Below the pieces are notes generated by a model. That model was not told the origin of the DNA and searched no databases. It saw nothing but the letters and a program-made list of their open reading frames with translations. 64,000 bases of DNA, taken from NCBI RefSeq assembly GCF_028010285.1, contig NZ_CP116304.1:2992501-3056500 (forward strand). Reading direction: 5' to 3'. This DNA comes from Pseudomonas sp. Q1-7. GTDB lineage: Bacteria > Pseudomonadota > Gammaproteobacteria > Pseudomonadales > Pseudomonadaceae. This document shows, piece after piece, positions 1 through 8,351 of the stretch; the first letter of the stretch is position 1, and every line of letters starts with the position of its first letter. Made by a program: the position numbers and the translations under genes.

Positions 1-1
1 G

Positions 2-55
2 CAGATGGCCCCCAACCCCGTGGACGTGCGCGACACCGCGCCCGCCAAGGGCTGA
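2..55 (+). CDS. C-terminal end of an upstream gene (partial, unidentified)
   Basis: An open frame enters from the left edge and ends at TGA 53-55, giving the tail QMAPNPVDVRDTAPAKG. It is too short to identify. Codons are GC-rich at the third position like the neighbours, so it could be the last residues of a real protein, but a chance open frame cannot be excluded. The CCCTCTCCC hairpin lies just downstream, as expected for intergenic space. Confidence 0.3.
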   Translation, partial: QMAPNPVDVRDTAPAKG

Positions 56-88
56 CCTGACTTGTGCTCCCCTCTCCCTCGCTTGTCG

Positions 89-109
89 CCCTCTCCCTTT
101 GGGAGAGGG
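89..109. repeat. CCCTCTCCC/GGGAGAGGG intergenic hairpin
   Basis: A perfect 9-bp inverted repeat (CCCTCTCCC, loop TTT, GGGAGAGGG) lies between the upstream gene end and the GMC oxidoreductase start. Two more members of this hairpin class lie between benC and benD. It may act as a transcript-end or RNA-stability element. Confidence 0.6.
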
Positions 110-171
110 CCGGGGTGAGGGTAACCAGCCCCCGCTCGGGGCCGACCCAACGAACGACGCGGTATCGATTC

Positions 172-1782
172 ATGACGTACGACTACATCATCGTGGGCGC
201 CGGCTCCGCCGGCTGCATCCTGGCCAATCGCCTGAGCGCTTCCGGCGAGCACTCCGTGCTGCTGCTGGAAGCCGGCGGCAGGGACAGCTCGCCCTGGTTC
301 AAGGTGCCGGTGGGTTTCGCCAAGATGTACTACAACCCCACCTACAACTGGATGTACTACAGCCAGCCCGAGAAGGAACTGGCCGGCCGCAGCATCTACG
401 CGCCACGCGGCAAGGTGCAGGGCGGTTCGGGCTCGATCAACGCGATGATCTACGTGCGCGGCCAGGCCCATGACTTCGACGACTGGGCGGCCAACGGCAA
501 TGAGGGCTGGTCGTTCAAGGACGTGCTGCCCTACTTCAGGAAGCTGGAAAGCCACCCCCTGGGCGACACCGAGTACCACGGCGCCAGCGGCCCGATCCGC
601 ATCAGCCCGATGAAGGGCCACACCCACCCCATCTGCGACACCTTCATCCAGGGCTGTGAGGAGCTGGGCTACCCGCGCAGCGAGGACTTCAACGGCAAGC
701 ACTTCGAAGGCGCCGGCCTCTATGACGTCAATACGAAGAACGGCCAGCGCTGCTCCAGCAGTTTCGCCTACCTGCACCCGGCCCTGGGCCGGCCGAACCT
801 GACCATCGAACACCACGCCCTGACCGAACGCGTGCTGTTCGACGCGCAGCGCCGCGCCACCGGCGTGCTCATCAACCAGCACGGCGTGCAGCGCAGCTTC
901 AGTGCGCGCAAGGAAGTCATCCTCGCCGCCGGCGCGGTGGACACACCCAAGCTGCTGCAGCTCTCCGGCGTCGCCGACCAGGGCCTGTTGGCGCAGCACG
1001 GCATTCCCCTGGTGCACCACCTGCCGGCGGTGGGCCAGAACCTGCAGGACCACCTCTGCGTCAGCTACTACTACAAGGCCAATGTGCCCACGCTCAACGA
1101 CGAGCTCAGCTCGCTGCTGGGCCAGGTGAAACTGGGCATCCAGTACCTGCTGACCCGCAAGGGTGCGCTGTCCATGAGCGTGAACCAGGCCGGCGGTTTC
1201 TTCCGCGGCGAAGACGACCTGGAGCACCCGAACCTGCAGCTCTACTTCAACCCGCTGTCGTACCAGATCCCGAAGAACAACAAGGCCAGCCTCAAGCCCG
1301 AGCCCTACTCCGGCTTCCTGCTCTGCTTCAATCCCTGCCGCCCCACCAGCCGAGGCAGCATCGAGATCGCCTCGAAGAACCCGGCGGACGCCGCGCTGAT
1401 CCGCCCGAACTACCTGAGCACCCAGAAGGACGTGGACGAAGTGATCCAGGGCAGCCGCCTGATCCGCAAGATCATGAACGCCCCGGCCTTGAAGAAGATC
1501 ACCGTGGAAGAGGTGCTGCCCGGCCCCAGCGTCCATGACGACGCCGGCATGCTGCAGTATTTCCGCGAGAACTCGGGCTCCATCTACCACCTGTGCGGCT
1601 CCTGCGCCATGGGCAGCGACCAGGACACTTCGGTAGTGGACAAGCAGCTGCGCGTGCACGGCATCCAGGGCCTGCGCATCGTCGATGCGTCGATCTTCCC
1701 CAACGTGACCTCGGGCAACACCAACGCTGCCGCCATGATGGTGGCCGAGAAAGGCGCCGACCTGATCCTGGCCGACGCCTGA
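172..1782 (+). CDS. GMC-family FAD-dependent oxidoreductase (choline dehydrogenase-like)
   Basis: A 536-residue flavoprotein of the glucose-methanol-choline family, which oxidises alcohols with FAD and passes electrons to the respiratory chain or oxygen. The FAD-binding GAGSAG motif lies near residues 8-13. The GMC C-terminal active site is present, with the YHLCGSCAMG His and the Asn of GNTNAA. The length is typical of the BetA/alcohol dehydrogenase branch. The open frame runs upstream to base 64, but that part is out of character and crosses the intergenic hairpin. ATG 172 puts the FAD motif at the usual distance from the N-terminus. No betB, betI or choline transporter is adjacent, so the substrate is unknown and calling it choline dehydrogenase would be overreach. 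Confidence 0.85.
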   Translation: MTYDYIIVGAGSAGCILANRLSASGEHSVLLLEAGGRDSSPWFKVPVGFAKMYYNPTYNWMYYSQPEKELAGRSIYAPRGKVQGGSGSINAMIYVRGQAHDFDDWAANGNEGWSFKDVLPYFRKLESHPLGDTEYHGASGPIRISPMKGHTHPICDTFIQGCEELGYPRSEDFNGKHFEGAGLYDVNTKNGQRCSSSFAYLHPALGRPNLTIEHHALTERVLFDAQRRATGVLINQHGVQRSFSARKEVILAAGAVDTPKLLQLSGVADQGLLAQHGIPLVHHLPAVGQNLQDHLCVSYYYKANVPTLNDELSSLLGQVKLGIQYLLTRKGALSMSVNQAGGFFRGEDDLEHPNLQLYFNPLSYQIPKNNKASLKPEPYSGFLLCFNPCRPTSRGSIEIASKNPADAALIRPNYLSTQKDVDEVIQGSRLIRKIMNAPALKKITVEEVLPGPSVHDDAGMLQYFRENSGSIYHLCGSCAMGSDQDTSVVDKQLRVHGIQGLRIVDASIFPNVTSGNTNAAAMMVAEKGADLILADA

Positions 1783-1793
1783 TCACCTTGCCC

Positions 1794-1877
1794 GATGGGT
1801 TTCGCAGGCTCTACCCATCCTACGCGGTGCCCACCGGCGCTGATCGTAGGGTGGTGTAGAGCGAAGCGAAACCCACC
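1794..1877. repeat. GTAGGATGGGT/GAAACCCATC palindromic repeat, copy 1
   Basis: Two abutting palindromic units follow the GMC gene: GATGGGTTTCGCAGGCTC..ACCCATCCTACG, then CGTAGGGTGGTGTAGAGCG..GAAACCCACC. Further copies lie at 12375-12450, 30589-30930, 39695-39768 and 42578-42652, always intergenic. They are REP-like dispersed elements with no coding potential. Confidence 0.8.
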
Positions 1878-1990
1878 AGCGGTGTCAGATCCGCAGCCTT
1901 AAACCAACCTGAAAATCACGCGCTGATCCCCACCGGACACGGCTCGGCGCGGTATCCTGTCGCGCTCGTTTTCACAGGCCCGTCGTTCCG

Positions 1991-3212
1991 ATGTCCACAA
2001 ACCTCCCCCCCGTCCTCGCCGGTCCCCTGCTACGCCGCATCGAAGCCCGCCGCCTGGTGTTCTGGCTGGTGGCGACGCGCCCGCTCGCACCTGTGCTGCG
2101 GCTGTCGCTGGACGGTGGCGTCGAGTATCCCCTGGGCGAGGAGGCCTGCCGGATTCCGCGATGGTCTGGCGGGGGCCGCTCGGGTCATGGCGCACCTGCC
2201 GACGCTGATGATCTTCGACGACCATGACATCACGGACGACTGGAACCTCTCCGCCCAGTGGGAACTGACCGCGTACGGCCACCCCTTTTCCAAGCGCATC
2301 ATCGGCAACGCGCTGGTGGCCTACCTGCTCTGCCAGGGCTGGGGCAACGACCCCGATGCCTTCGCCGAGGTGCTGGAGCAGGTCCAGGCCCCGAGTCTCG
2401 ATGCCCGCCGCGACAACCTCCTGGACAGCGCCGCGCTGGACCGGCTGATCGACCGTCTGATCGGCTTCAATCGCTGGCAGTACGTACTGCCCACCACGCC
2501 GGCGCTGGTCGTACTGGATACCCGCACCCGCCGCTGGCGCAGCGAGATCGCCCTCAGGCGGCCGTCCGGCCTGCTGGACTGGGAAGCACTGAGCGAGCTG
2601 CAGCAGGAACTGCTGGACCACCCCTCGGCCATCATCGTCTCCCCGGCGCCGATCTTCGGGGTCAAGCTGATCGAGGCGGTGCAGCGGGTATTCAGCGCCT
2701 TCGGCCACCCGCTGCTGGTGGATGCGGAGAACTGGATGGCCCATCGCGGCGCGGCGTAGGTGATCCTCAATATCTTTCGCCATTCGCGCACGCCGGGGTC
2801 CTACGTGATTCTCTCCGGCGACGTGCACTACTCCTTCGTCTACGACGTGCTGATCCGCCATCGCCAGCAGGGGCCGAACATCTGGCAGATCACCAGCAGC
2901 GGGATCAAGAACGAGTTTCCGCGTGGCCTGCTGGACGTGTTCGACCGCCTCAACCGCTGGCTCTACTCGCCGCGCTCGCCGCTGAACTGGTTCACCAAGC
3001 GCCACGCCATGAAGGTGCGTCCGCGCACGCCGGAACACAGCGAAGCCGGCGAACGCCTGTGGAACTCCGCCGGGCTCGGCCAGGTGTTTTTCGATGACCA
3101 GGGGCGGCCCACGCGCATCTTCCAACTCAACGCCGACGGCCGCGCGCCCACCGAGTTCCTGGAAGATCGCGCCGACCAGCCGGCCGGACATCCGCTGCCG
3201 CGGCGGGTATGA
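1991..3212 (+). pseudogene. Degenerate PhoD-like alkaline phosphatase/metallophosphatase
   Basis: Remains of a PhoD-like metallophosphatase. The N-terminus (MSTNLPPVLAGPLLRR, 1991 to about 2140) is in one frame. The catalytic part (DDHDITDDWN near 2215-2245) is in another. A TAG at 2757-2759 then interrupts that second frame before the SGDVHYS motif region (2760-3212). The N-terminal block jumps almost directly to the DDHD motif, so the section that should carry the first metal-binding motifs is missing. This points to an internal deletion of several hundred bases that also changed frame. With three lesions (deletion, frameshift, nonsense) the gene is very unlikely to be functional. The family assignment rests on DDHDITDDW, GDVHYSFVYDV and the ITSSGIKNEFP tail. 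Confidence 0.85.
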
Positions 3213-3243
3213 TGCCGGCCCCGCATTCCCGAGGGTTTTTCCC

Positions 3244-3663
3244 ATGAGCACGAACCGACCCTTCGGTACCGGCGACGCCTCCTACCAGGCCGCCGGCGGC
3301 ATCGACGGCCTGCGCCGGCTGGTGGACGACTTCTACCAACTGATGGACGAACTGCCCGAAGCCGCCAACCTGCGCCGCCTGCACCCGGAAAGCCTGGAGT
3401 CGTCCCGCGACAAGCTGGCTTGCTTCCTCAGCGGCTGGCTGGGCGGGCCGAAGCTATTCAGCGACAAGTACGGTTCCATCGCCATCCCCTCCTTCCATGC
3501 CCGCTGGCCCATCGATGAAGCCCTCGGCAACGCCTGGCTCGGGTGCATGGAACGCGCCATTGCCTTGCAACCCTTCGCCCCCGAATTCGCCGACTACCTG
3601 CTGGCGCAACTGCGAATCCCCGCCCAGCGGGTGGTCCAGGCCAGCCGCGCGCGGCATGGCTGA
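3244..3663 (+). CDS. Group II truncated haemoglobin
   Basis: A 139-residue 2-over-2 globin. The proximal haem ligand is His85 in PSFHARW, and the group II signature YGS...ARWPI is at residues 76-90. FYQLMDELPEA matches helix B/C. Such proteins bind O2 or NO and are linked to protection from nitrosative stress or to oxygen supply. The start ATG 3244 is preceded by a weak GAGG. It lies 31 bp after the broken phosphatase gene and may once have been co-transcribed with it. Confidence 0.88.
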   Translation: MSTNRPFGTGDASYQAAGGIDGLRRLVDDFYQLMDELPEAANLRRLHPESLESSRDKLACFLSGWLGGPKLFSDKYGSIAIPSFHARWPIDEALGNAWLGCMERAIALQPFAPEFADYLLAQLRIPAQRVVQASRARHG

Positions 3664-3697
3664 ATAGCGCCTCCACGCTATCGCGTCGGCAGTCCTC

Positions 3698-3802
3698 TCA
3701 GCACAACGCACGGCGGTCGATGAACCGTTCCCGCTCCAGCGCCATCAGTGCGGCGCGCGTGTAGGGAAAGTTGAAAGCCTTCTCGCGGTAGAAACCTTTC
3801 AC
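3698..3802 (-). other. Short in-frame extension after the CGNR gene stop (possible small ORF or gene remnant)
   Basis: Directly after the TAA of the CGNR gene, in the same frame, GTG opens a 34-codon frame that reads VKGFYREKAFNFPYTRAALM and ends at TGA 3698-3700. It looks protein-like rather than random. It could be the remnant of another gene, a tiny ORF, or a lost C-terminal extension cut off by the TAA. I do not recognise the peptide. Confidence 0.25.
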
Positions 3803-4381
3803 TTACTGCTGCTGGCGTTTGCGGAACTCGGCGACCTTATGCCGATTGCCACAAAGCGCCATGCTGCACCAGCGGCGCCGATGGGACTTGGTGCGGTCGT
3901 AGAACCAGAGCACACAATCCGGATGCTCGCATTGGCGCACCAGGTTGAACTCGCCTTCCACCAACAGCTGGGCCGCCGCTTCCGCCAAGGGGGCCAGGTA
4001 CTGTTCGGCGGTTTCCGTGGCGCGCCGCTTTTCCAGGCGCGGTTCGCCATCGACCGGCCAGTGCAGGCGCAGTTGGCTGGGTGTTGCGAGGAAACGGTTG
4101 AGTGCCTCGACCGAGGCCCGGCCGCCGGACTTGCGCCGCTCGACCAGTCCCCGCACCGCTTCGCGCAGATCGAGGGCCGCCGACAGCAGCTGGCCCTTGG
4201 CAAAGCGCGATACCGGAAGCTCCCAGCCGGTGCGTTCGAGCCAGGCTTGCACATCCGCATCGCTGCACCAGAACTCATGGGGCACGCCATCCACCCTGGC
4301 CTGGGTGTTGAGCATGTCGAGCACCGGGTGATCGGCCAGCAGCAAGGGTTCGGACGGCGCAGTTGAGGGAGGGATGGTCAT
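3803..4381 (-). CDS. CGNR zinc-finger protein (ABATE domain), putative transcriptional regulator
   Basis: A 192-residue protein. The N-terminal ABATE-type domain (about residues 10-130, LLLADHPVLDMLNT) is followed by a C-terminal CGNR zinc finger (CEHPDC...WCSMALCGNR). The cysteines bind zinc and the basic tail RHKVAEFRKR is the likely DNA-binding part. Proteins of this kind are thought to be stress-linked regulators and often sit divergent from hydrolase genes, as here. ATG 4381 was chosen over the upstream start because GGAG precedes it and the ABATE domain begins right after. The divergent spacer carries repeated TGTAACCCTA/GGTTAC boxes that may be its operator. Confidence 0.82.
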   Translation of the reverse strand: MTIPPSTAPSEPLLLADHPVLDMLNTQARVDGVPHEFWCSDADVQAWLERTGWELPVSRFAKGQLLSAALDLREAVRGLVERRKSGGRASVEALNRFLATPSQLRLHWPVDGEPRLEKRRATETAEQYLAPLAEAAAQLLVEGEFNLVRQCEHPDCVLWFYDRTKSHRRRWCSMALCGNRHKVAEFRKRQQQ

Positions 4382-4412
4382 GTCGAAGCTCCGGCACTTT
4401 GGGCTTGGCAAG

Positions 4413-4518
4413 TGTAACCCTATAAGAATCACATGAACAGTTACGACTAACGGAGCATGTAACCCTAATAATTGCAGTTGACAGGTTACTAATTAGGTTC
4501 ATACTCAGCCCCGTAACC
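4413..4518. promoter_or_regulatory. Repeated TGTAACCCTA / GGTTAC boxes in the CGNR-hydrolase divergent promoter
   Basis: TGTAACCCTA occurs at 4413-4422 and again at 4458-4467. An inverted AGGTTAC lies at 4483-4489 and another GTAACC at 4513-4518. The spacer is clearly more AT-rich than the surrounding genes. The arrangement suggests cooperative binding by a regulator, most simply the adjacent CGNR protein. No binding data are known to me. Confidence 0.5.
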
Positions 4519-4556
4519 ACCTACCAACGTTTCACAAGTTACGGAGCACCGCCATC

Positions 4557-5444
4557 ATGACCTTCCCCCTCGCCCATGTCCCGGTCCGCCACCAATTCGT
4601 CGAAGCCGACGGCGTACGCGTGTTCTATCGCGAAGCCGGCGACCCCGGCGCCCCCACACTGCTGCTGGTCCACGGCTATCCCAGCTCGTCCCACCAGTTT
4701 CGTGACCTGATCCCCCTGCTCGCCGACAAATTCCACATCATCGCGCCGGACCTGCCGGGCTTCGGTTTCACCGAAGTGCCCGCCGAGCGCGAGTACCGCT
4801 ATAGCTTCGATGCCCTGGCAACCACCCTGGGCGCCTTTGTCGACGTACTGGGCCTGGAGCGTTATGCGCTGTACGTGTTCGATTACGGCGCACCCACCGG
4901 CCTGCGCCTGGCCCTGGCGCATCCCGAACGGGTGACGGGCCTGGTTTCGCAGAACGGCAATGCCTACCTGGAAGGCCTGGGCGATGCCTGGGAACCGATT
5001 CGCGCCTACTGGGCCGAGCCCGGCAACCCCGAGCGCCGGCAGGTGGTGCACGATGCCGTGCTGAACCTGGAAGGCACCCGCTGGCAGTACGTGCACGGCG
5101 TAAAAGACCTGGCGCTGGTGGCTCCCGAGTCCTACTACCTGGATGCCCTGCTGCTGGAACGTCCGGGCAACAAGGACATCCAGCTCGACCTGTTCCTCGA
5201 CTACGCCAACAACCTGAAGCTGTATCCGGCGTTCCAGGCCTTCTTCCGCGACACGCGCCTGCCGACCCTGGTGATCTGGGGTGAACACGATCCCTTCTTC
5301 ATTCCGCCAGGCGCGGAGGCGTTCAAGCACGACAACCCCAATGCGGTGGTGGAGCTGCTGGATACCGGGCATTTCGCCCTGGAAACCCATGTGGGCCATA
5401 TCGCGCGGCGGATTCGGGAGGTTCTTGGGGATAGTCCGGCTTAA
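4557..5444 (+). CDS. Alpha/beta-fold hydrolase (epoxide hydrolase/haloalkane dehalogenase-like)
   Basis: A 295-residue alpha/beta hydrolase. The oxyanion motif HGYP is at residues 39-42. The nucleophile elbow VFDYGAPTG has Asp109 as nucleophile, which places it with epoxide hydrolases and haloalkane dehalogenases rather than serine esterases. The acid Asp is in WGEHDPFF and the catalytic His in DTGHFALE. The cap-domain region lies between about residues 130 and 215. It is divergent from the CGNR regulator, which probably controls it. The natural substrate cannot be read from sequence. Confidence 0.85.
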   Translation: MTFPLAHVPVRHQFVEADGVRVFYREAGDPGAPTLLLVHGYPSSSHQFRDLIPLLADKFHIIAPDLPGFGFTEVPAEREYRYSFDALATTLGAFVDVLGLERYALYVFDYGAPTGLRLALAHPERVTGLVSQNGNAYLEGLGDAWEPIRAYWAEPGNPERRQVVHDAVLNLEGTRWQYVHGVKDLALVAPESYYLDALLLERPGNKDIQLDLFLDYANNLKLYPAFQAFFRDTRLPTLVIWGEHDPFFIPPGAEAFKHDNPNAVVELLDTGHFALETHVGHIARRIREVLGDSPA

Positions 5445-5453
5445 GCCGCACCT

Positions 5454-5550
5454 TGTGGGAGCGAATTCATTCGCGATTGGGCAGCATCGCTGCCCCCGGG
5501 AAGCCTGGGGCAGGCCTGCGGCCTGCTTCGCGAATGAATTCGCCCCCACA
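5454..5550. repeat. REP-like inverted pair, copy 1
   Basis: Left arm TGTGGGAGCGAATTCATTC and its inverted copy GAATGAATTCGCCCCCACA flank a core of about 50 bp. This is a bacterial interspersed mosaic type pair. Related pairs lie at 8211, 16364, 28978 and 33673. Confidence 0.85.
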
Positions 5551-5584
5551 ACAGAAGCACGCCAATCATCTGTGGTTGACTTTG

Positions 5585-5599
5585 TAGACGACCGGTCTA
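5585..5599. promoter_or_regulatory. AcuR-type operator upstream of the TetR gene
   Basis: TAGACGACCGGTCTA, with TAGAC/GTCTA arms, lies 13 bp before the regulator ATG. It matches the 15-bp site at 6280-6294 upstream of acuI at 14 of 15 positions, so the TetR protein probably represses both itself and acuI. Confidence 0.75.
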
Positions 5600-5612
5600 A
5601 ACTCCCCTCCCC

Positions 5613-6245
5613 ATGACCGACTCGAACGCCAAGCCCCGTCGCGGCCGCCCCCCCAAGGTCGACCGCGACTTCTCCGATACCCGTGCCGCGCTGATCCGCT
5701 GCGGCATGGAACTGCTCACCGAGCAGGGTTTCATGGCCACCGGCATCGACGCCGTGCTCAAGCGCGTGGGCGTCCCGAAGGGCTCGTTCTATCACTACTT
5801 CGACAGCAAGGACGCCTTCGGCCAGGCGGTTCTGGACGGCTACGCCGGCTACTTCGCGCACAAGCTGGACCGCTGGCTGCTACAGGACGACGTCCCGCCG
5901 CTGCAGCGCCTCTGTCATTTCGCCGAGGACATCAAGGCTGGCATGGCCCGCTACGACTTCTGCCGGGGGTGCCTGGTGGGCAACCTGGGCCAGGAGGTGA
6001 CCGTGCTGCCGGACGAATTCCGCCTGCGGATGGAAGCCATCCTGCGCAGTTGGGAGGCTCGCCTGGCGCGCTGCCTGCGGGCTGCCCAGGACGCCGGTGA
6101 ACTGGCGGCCGATGCCGATTGCGATGCCCTGGCGGCGTTTTTCTGGATTGGCTGGGAAGGCGCCGTGCTGCGCGCCCGCCTGACCCGGACCACCGGTCCG
6201 CTGGATACGTTCTTCAAGGGTTTCCTGGCCGGATTGCCGCGCTAG
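5613..6245 (+). CDS. acuR: TetR-family regulator, AcuR-like
   Basis: A 210-residue TetR repressor. The helix-turn-helix is near residues 45-70 (GIDAVLKRVGVPKGSFYHYF), followed by an all-helical ligand-binding domain. The Arg/Pro-rich N-terminus (KPRRGRPPKVDRD) is typical of the AcuR/NemR group. The next gene encodes an AcuI-type acryloyl-CoA reductase, and both promoters carry the same palindrome, which supports the AcuR name. AcuR-like proteins sense acrylate or other electrophiles. The natural inducer here is not established. Confidence 0.8.
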   Translation: MTDSNAKPRRGRPPKVDRDFSDTRAALIRCGMELLTEQGFMATGIDAVLKRVGVPKGSFYHYFDSKDAFGQAVLDGYAGYFAHKLDRWLLQDDVPPLQRLCHFAEDIKAGMARYDFCRGCLVGNLGQEVTVLPDEFRLRMEAILRSWEARLARCLRAAQDAGELAADADCDALAAFFWIGWEGAVLRARLTRTTGPLDTFFKGFLAGLPR

Positions 6246-6268
6246 CCCGACAGGCAGCGCGGCTTTTT
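6236..6268 (+). terminator. Intrinsic terminator of acuR
   Basis: A perfect 8-bp stem GCCGCGCT/AGCGCGGC with a 12-nt loop is followed by TTTTT. The left arm overlaps the acuR stop codon. It separates acuR from the acuI operator and promoter. Confidence 0.75.
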
Positions 6269-6279
6269 CGGCCTATTTA

Positions 6280-6294
6280 TAGACGACTGGTCTA
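6280..6294. promoter_or_regulatory. AcuR-type operator upstream of acuI
   Basis: TAGACGACTGGTCTA, nearly identical to the site before acuR, ends 15 bp before the acuI ATG and just before the ribosome-binding site GGAGGTGA. Its position would block both transcription and initiation. Confidence 0.75.
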
Positions 6295-6309
6295 ATTGGA
6301 GGTGAAAGC

Positions 6310-7293
<984 letters not shown>

Positions 7294-7300
7294 CGCCCGG

Positions 7301-7336
7301 ACCGCCTGGAGCCTGGCGGCTTCAGGCGGTTTCTTC
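7301..7336 (+). terminator. Hairpin terminator after acuI
   Basis: ACCGCCTG (7301-7308) pairs with CAGGCGGT (7323-7330), with an inner GCC/GGC step, followed by TTTCTTC. It overlaps the 3' end of the convergent chemoreceptor gene. Confidence 0.55.
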
Positions 7337-8182
7337 GAGCAACCCCGCCATTTTCTGGGCCAGTCCCCGCTGTCCCGCCAGGCGCTGCACGATGCGTTCG
7401 ACGATTTCCACCCGCGCGGCGGCGCCGGCACGCATTTCACCCATGGCCTGCAGGGCCGCGGCGGATTTCTCCAGGCCCGCGCGGGTGGAGCCGCTGACAT
7501 GCTCCATCCCCGCCCGCGCCTCTTCGGCGGCCTTCTGCAGGCCCTCGGCGATCAGGCGGATCTGCCCGCTGGACTCGTTGGCGCGCAACGACAGGTTGCG
7601 TACCTCATCGGCCACCACGGCAAAACCACGCCCGTGACTGCCGGCCCGCGCCGCCTCGATGGCGGCGTTCAGCGCCAGCAGGTTGGTCTGCTTGGCGATG
7701 TCCTGAATGCTGCCGACGATGGCGCCGATGCGCATGGACTGACTGCCCAGTTCGTTGAACACCTGGCCGATGTGCGCCATGTAGGCGTCCAGCTCGCCAA
7801 TGGCGCCGGCGGTGGCCTGCATGCTCTCGGCGCCCAGTTGGACCTTTTCGCCGGCCGCGCGGGCCAGGGAGTTGGCGTACTGCATGTCCGCCTCGCAATG
7901 GCAGATGGCGTCCAGCAGCTCGCCCAGGGGGGCTTGCAGGTGGTCTGTCGCGGGTGCGCGTGACGGCGCCGGGGCGGGCGCGGCGACGGCCTGGGGAACC
8001 GGCACCGGCACCTCCACACGCACCTCGACCACCTTGGGCGGTTGCACATGGTAGAGCAGTCCGCCGGCGGCGATGGCAGCCAGCGCGAGGGCCAGCAACC
8101 AGCCAAGGTGCAGGACGAAAGCGACCGGGCACAGCAGGCCGCCGCCAATGATCAGCAGTGCAGCCAGGGGTTTGCGGGGCAT
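7322..8182 (-). CDS. Minimal methyl-accepting chemotaxis protein (no ligand-binding domain)
   Basis: A 286-residue chemoreceptor-like protein. Two closely spaced hydrophobic segments (about residues 5-22 and 25-43) form a membrane hairpin. A Pro/Val/Ala-rich linker follows (about residues 47-80), then a shortened signalling coiled coil with the highly conserved tip [15 protein letters not shown] and [12 protein letters not shown]. There is no periplasmic sensor domain and no recognisable HAMP. It may sense a cytoplasmic or membrane signal or act with other receptors. ATG 8182 is chosen because of the AAAGGAG site in front of it. The longer open frame runs into a REP element. Confidence 0.85.
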   Translation of the reverse strand: MPRKPLAALLIIGGGLLCPVAFVLHLGWLLALALAAIAAGGLLYHVQPPKVVEVRVEVPVPVPQAVAAPAPAPSRAPATDHLQAPLGELLDAICHCEADMQYANSLARAAGEKVQLGAESMQATAGAIGELDAYMAHIGQVFNELGSQSMRIGAIVGSIQDIAKQTNLLALNAAIEAARAGSHGRGFAVVADEVRNLSLRANESSGQIRLIAEGLQKAAEEARAGMEHVSGSTRAGLEKSAAALQAMGEMRAGAAARVEIVERIVQRLAGQRGLAQKMAGLLEETA

Positions 8183-8210
8183 GAATGGAACTCCTTTCGT
8201 ACAAAGACCA

Positions 8211-8307
8211 GTAGGAGCGAATTCATTCGCGAAGGGCAGCGCAGCTGCTCCTTTTGGCCTGAACAACGCAGTCTTGCGGACTGCTTCGCGAATGAACTCG
8301 CTCCCAC
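8211..8307. repeat. REP-like inverted pair, copy 2
   Basis: GTAGGAGCGAATTCATTCGC and the inverted GCGAATGAACTCGCTCCCAC flank a core of about 60 bp between the chemoreceptor and the benF-type porin gene. It belongs to the same family as 5454-5550. Confidence 0.85.
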
Positions 8308-8351
8308 GGGTAAAGCGTGGCCGTGCCCAGCCTGGACGACGGCACTCGGGA

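Noticed and set aside
64-171. N-terminal extension of the GMC oxidoreductase frame
   Set aside because: The extension translates an intergenic hairpin and does not resemble the family N-terminus. ATG 172 fits.
1899-3251. 450-codon open frame on the minus strand across the PhoD-like remnant
   Set aside because: It is the mirror of GC-rich coding DNA, with His/Gln/Arg/Gly-rich composition and no motif. The plus strand holds recognisable PhoD motifs.
4557-5444. Naming the alpha/beta hydrolase as haloalkane dehalogenase
   Set aside because: The Asp nucleophile is shared with epoxide hydrolases, and halide-binding Trp/Asn positions could not be confirmed by eye.
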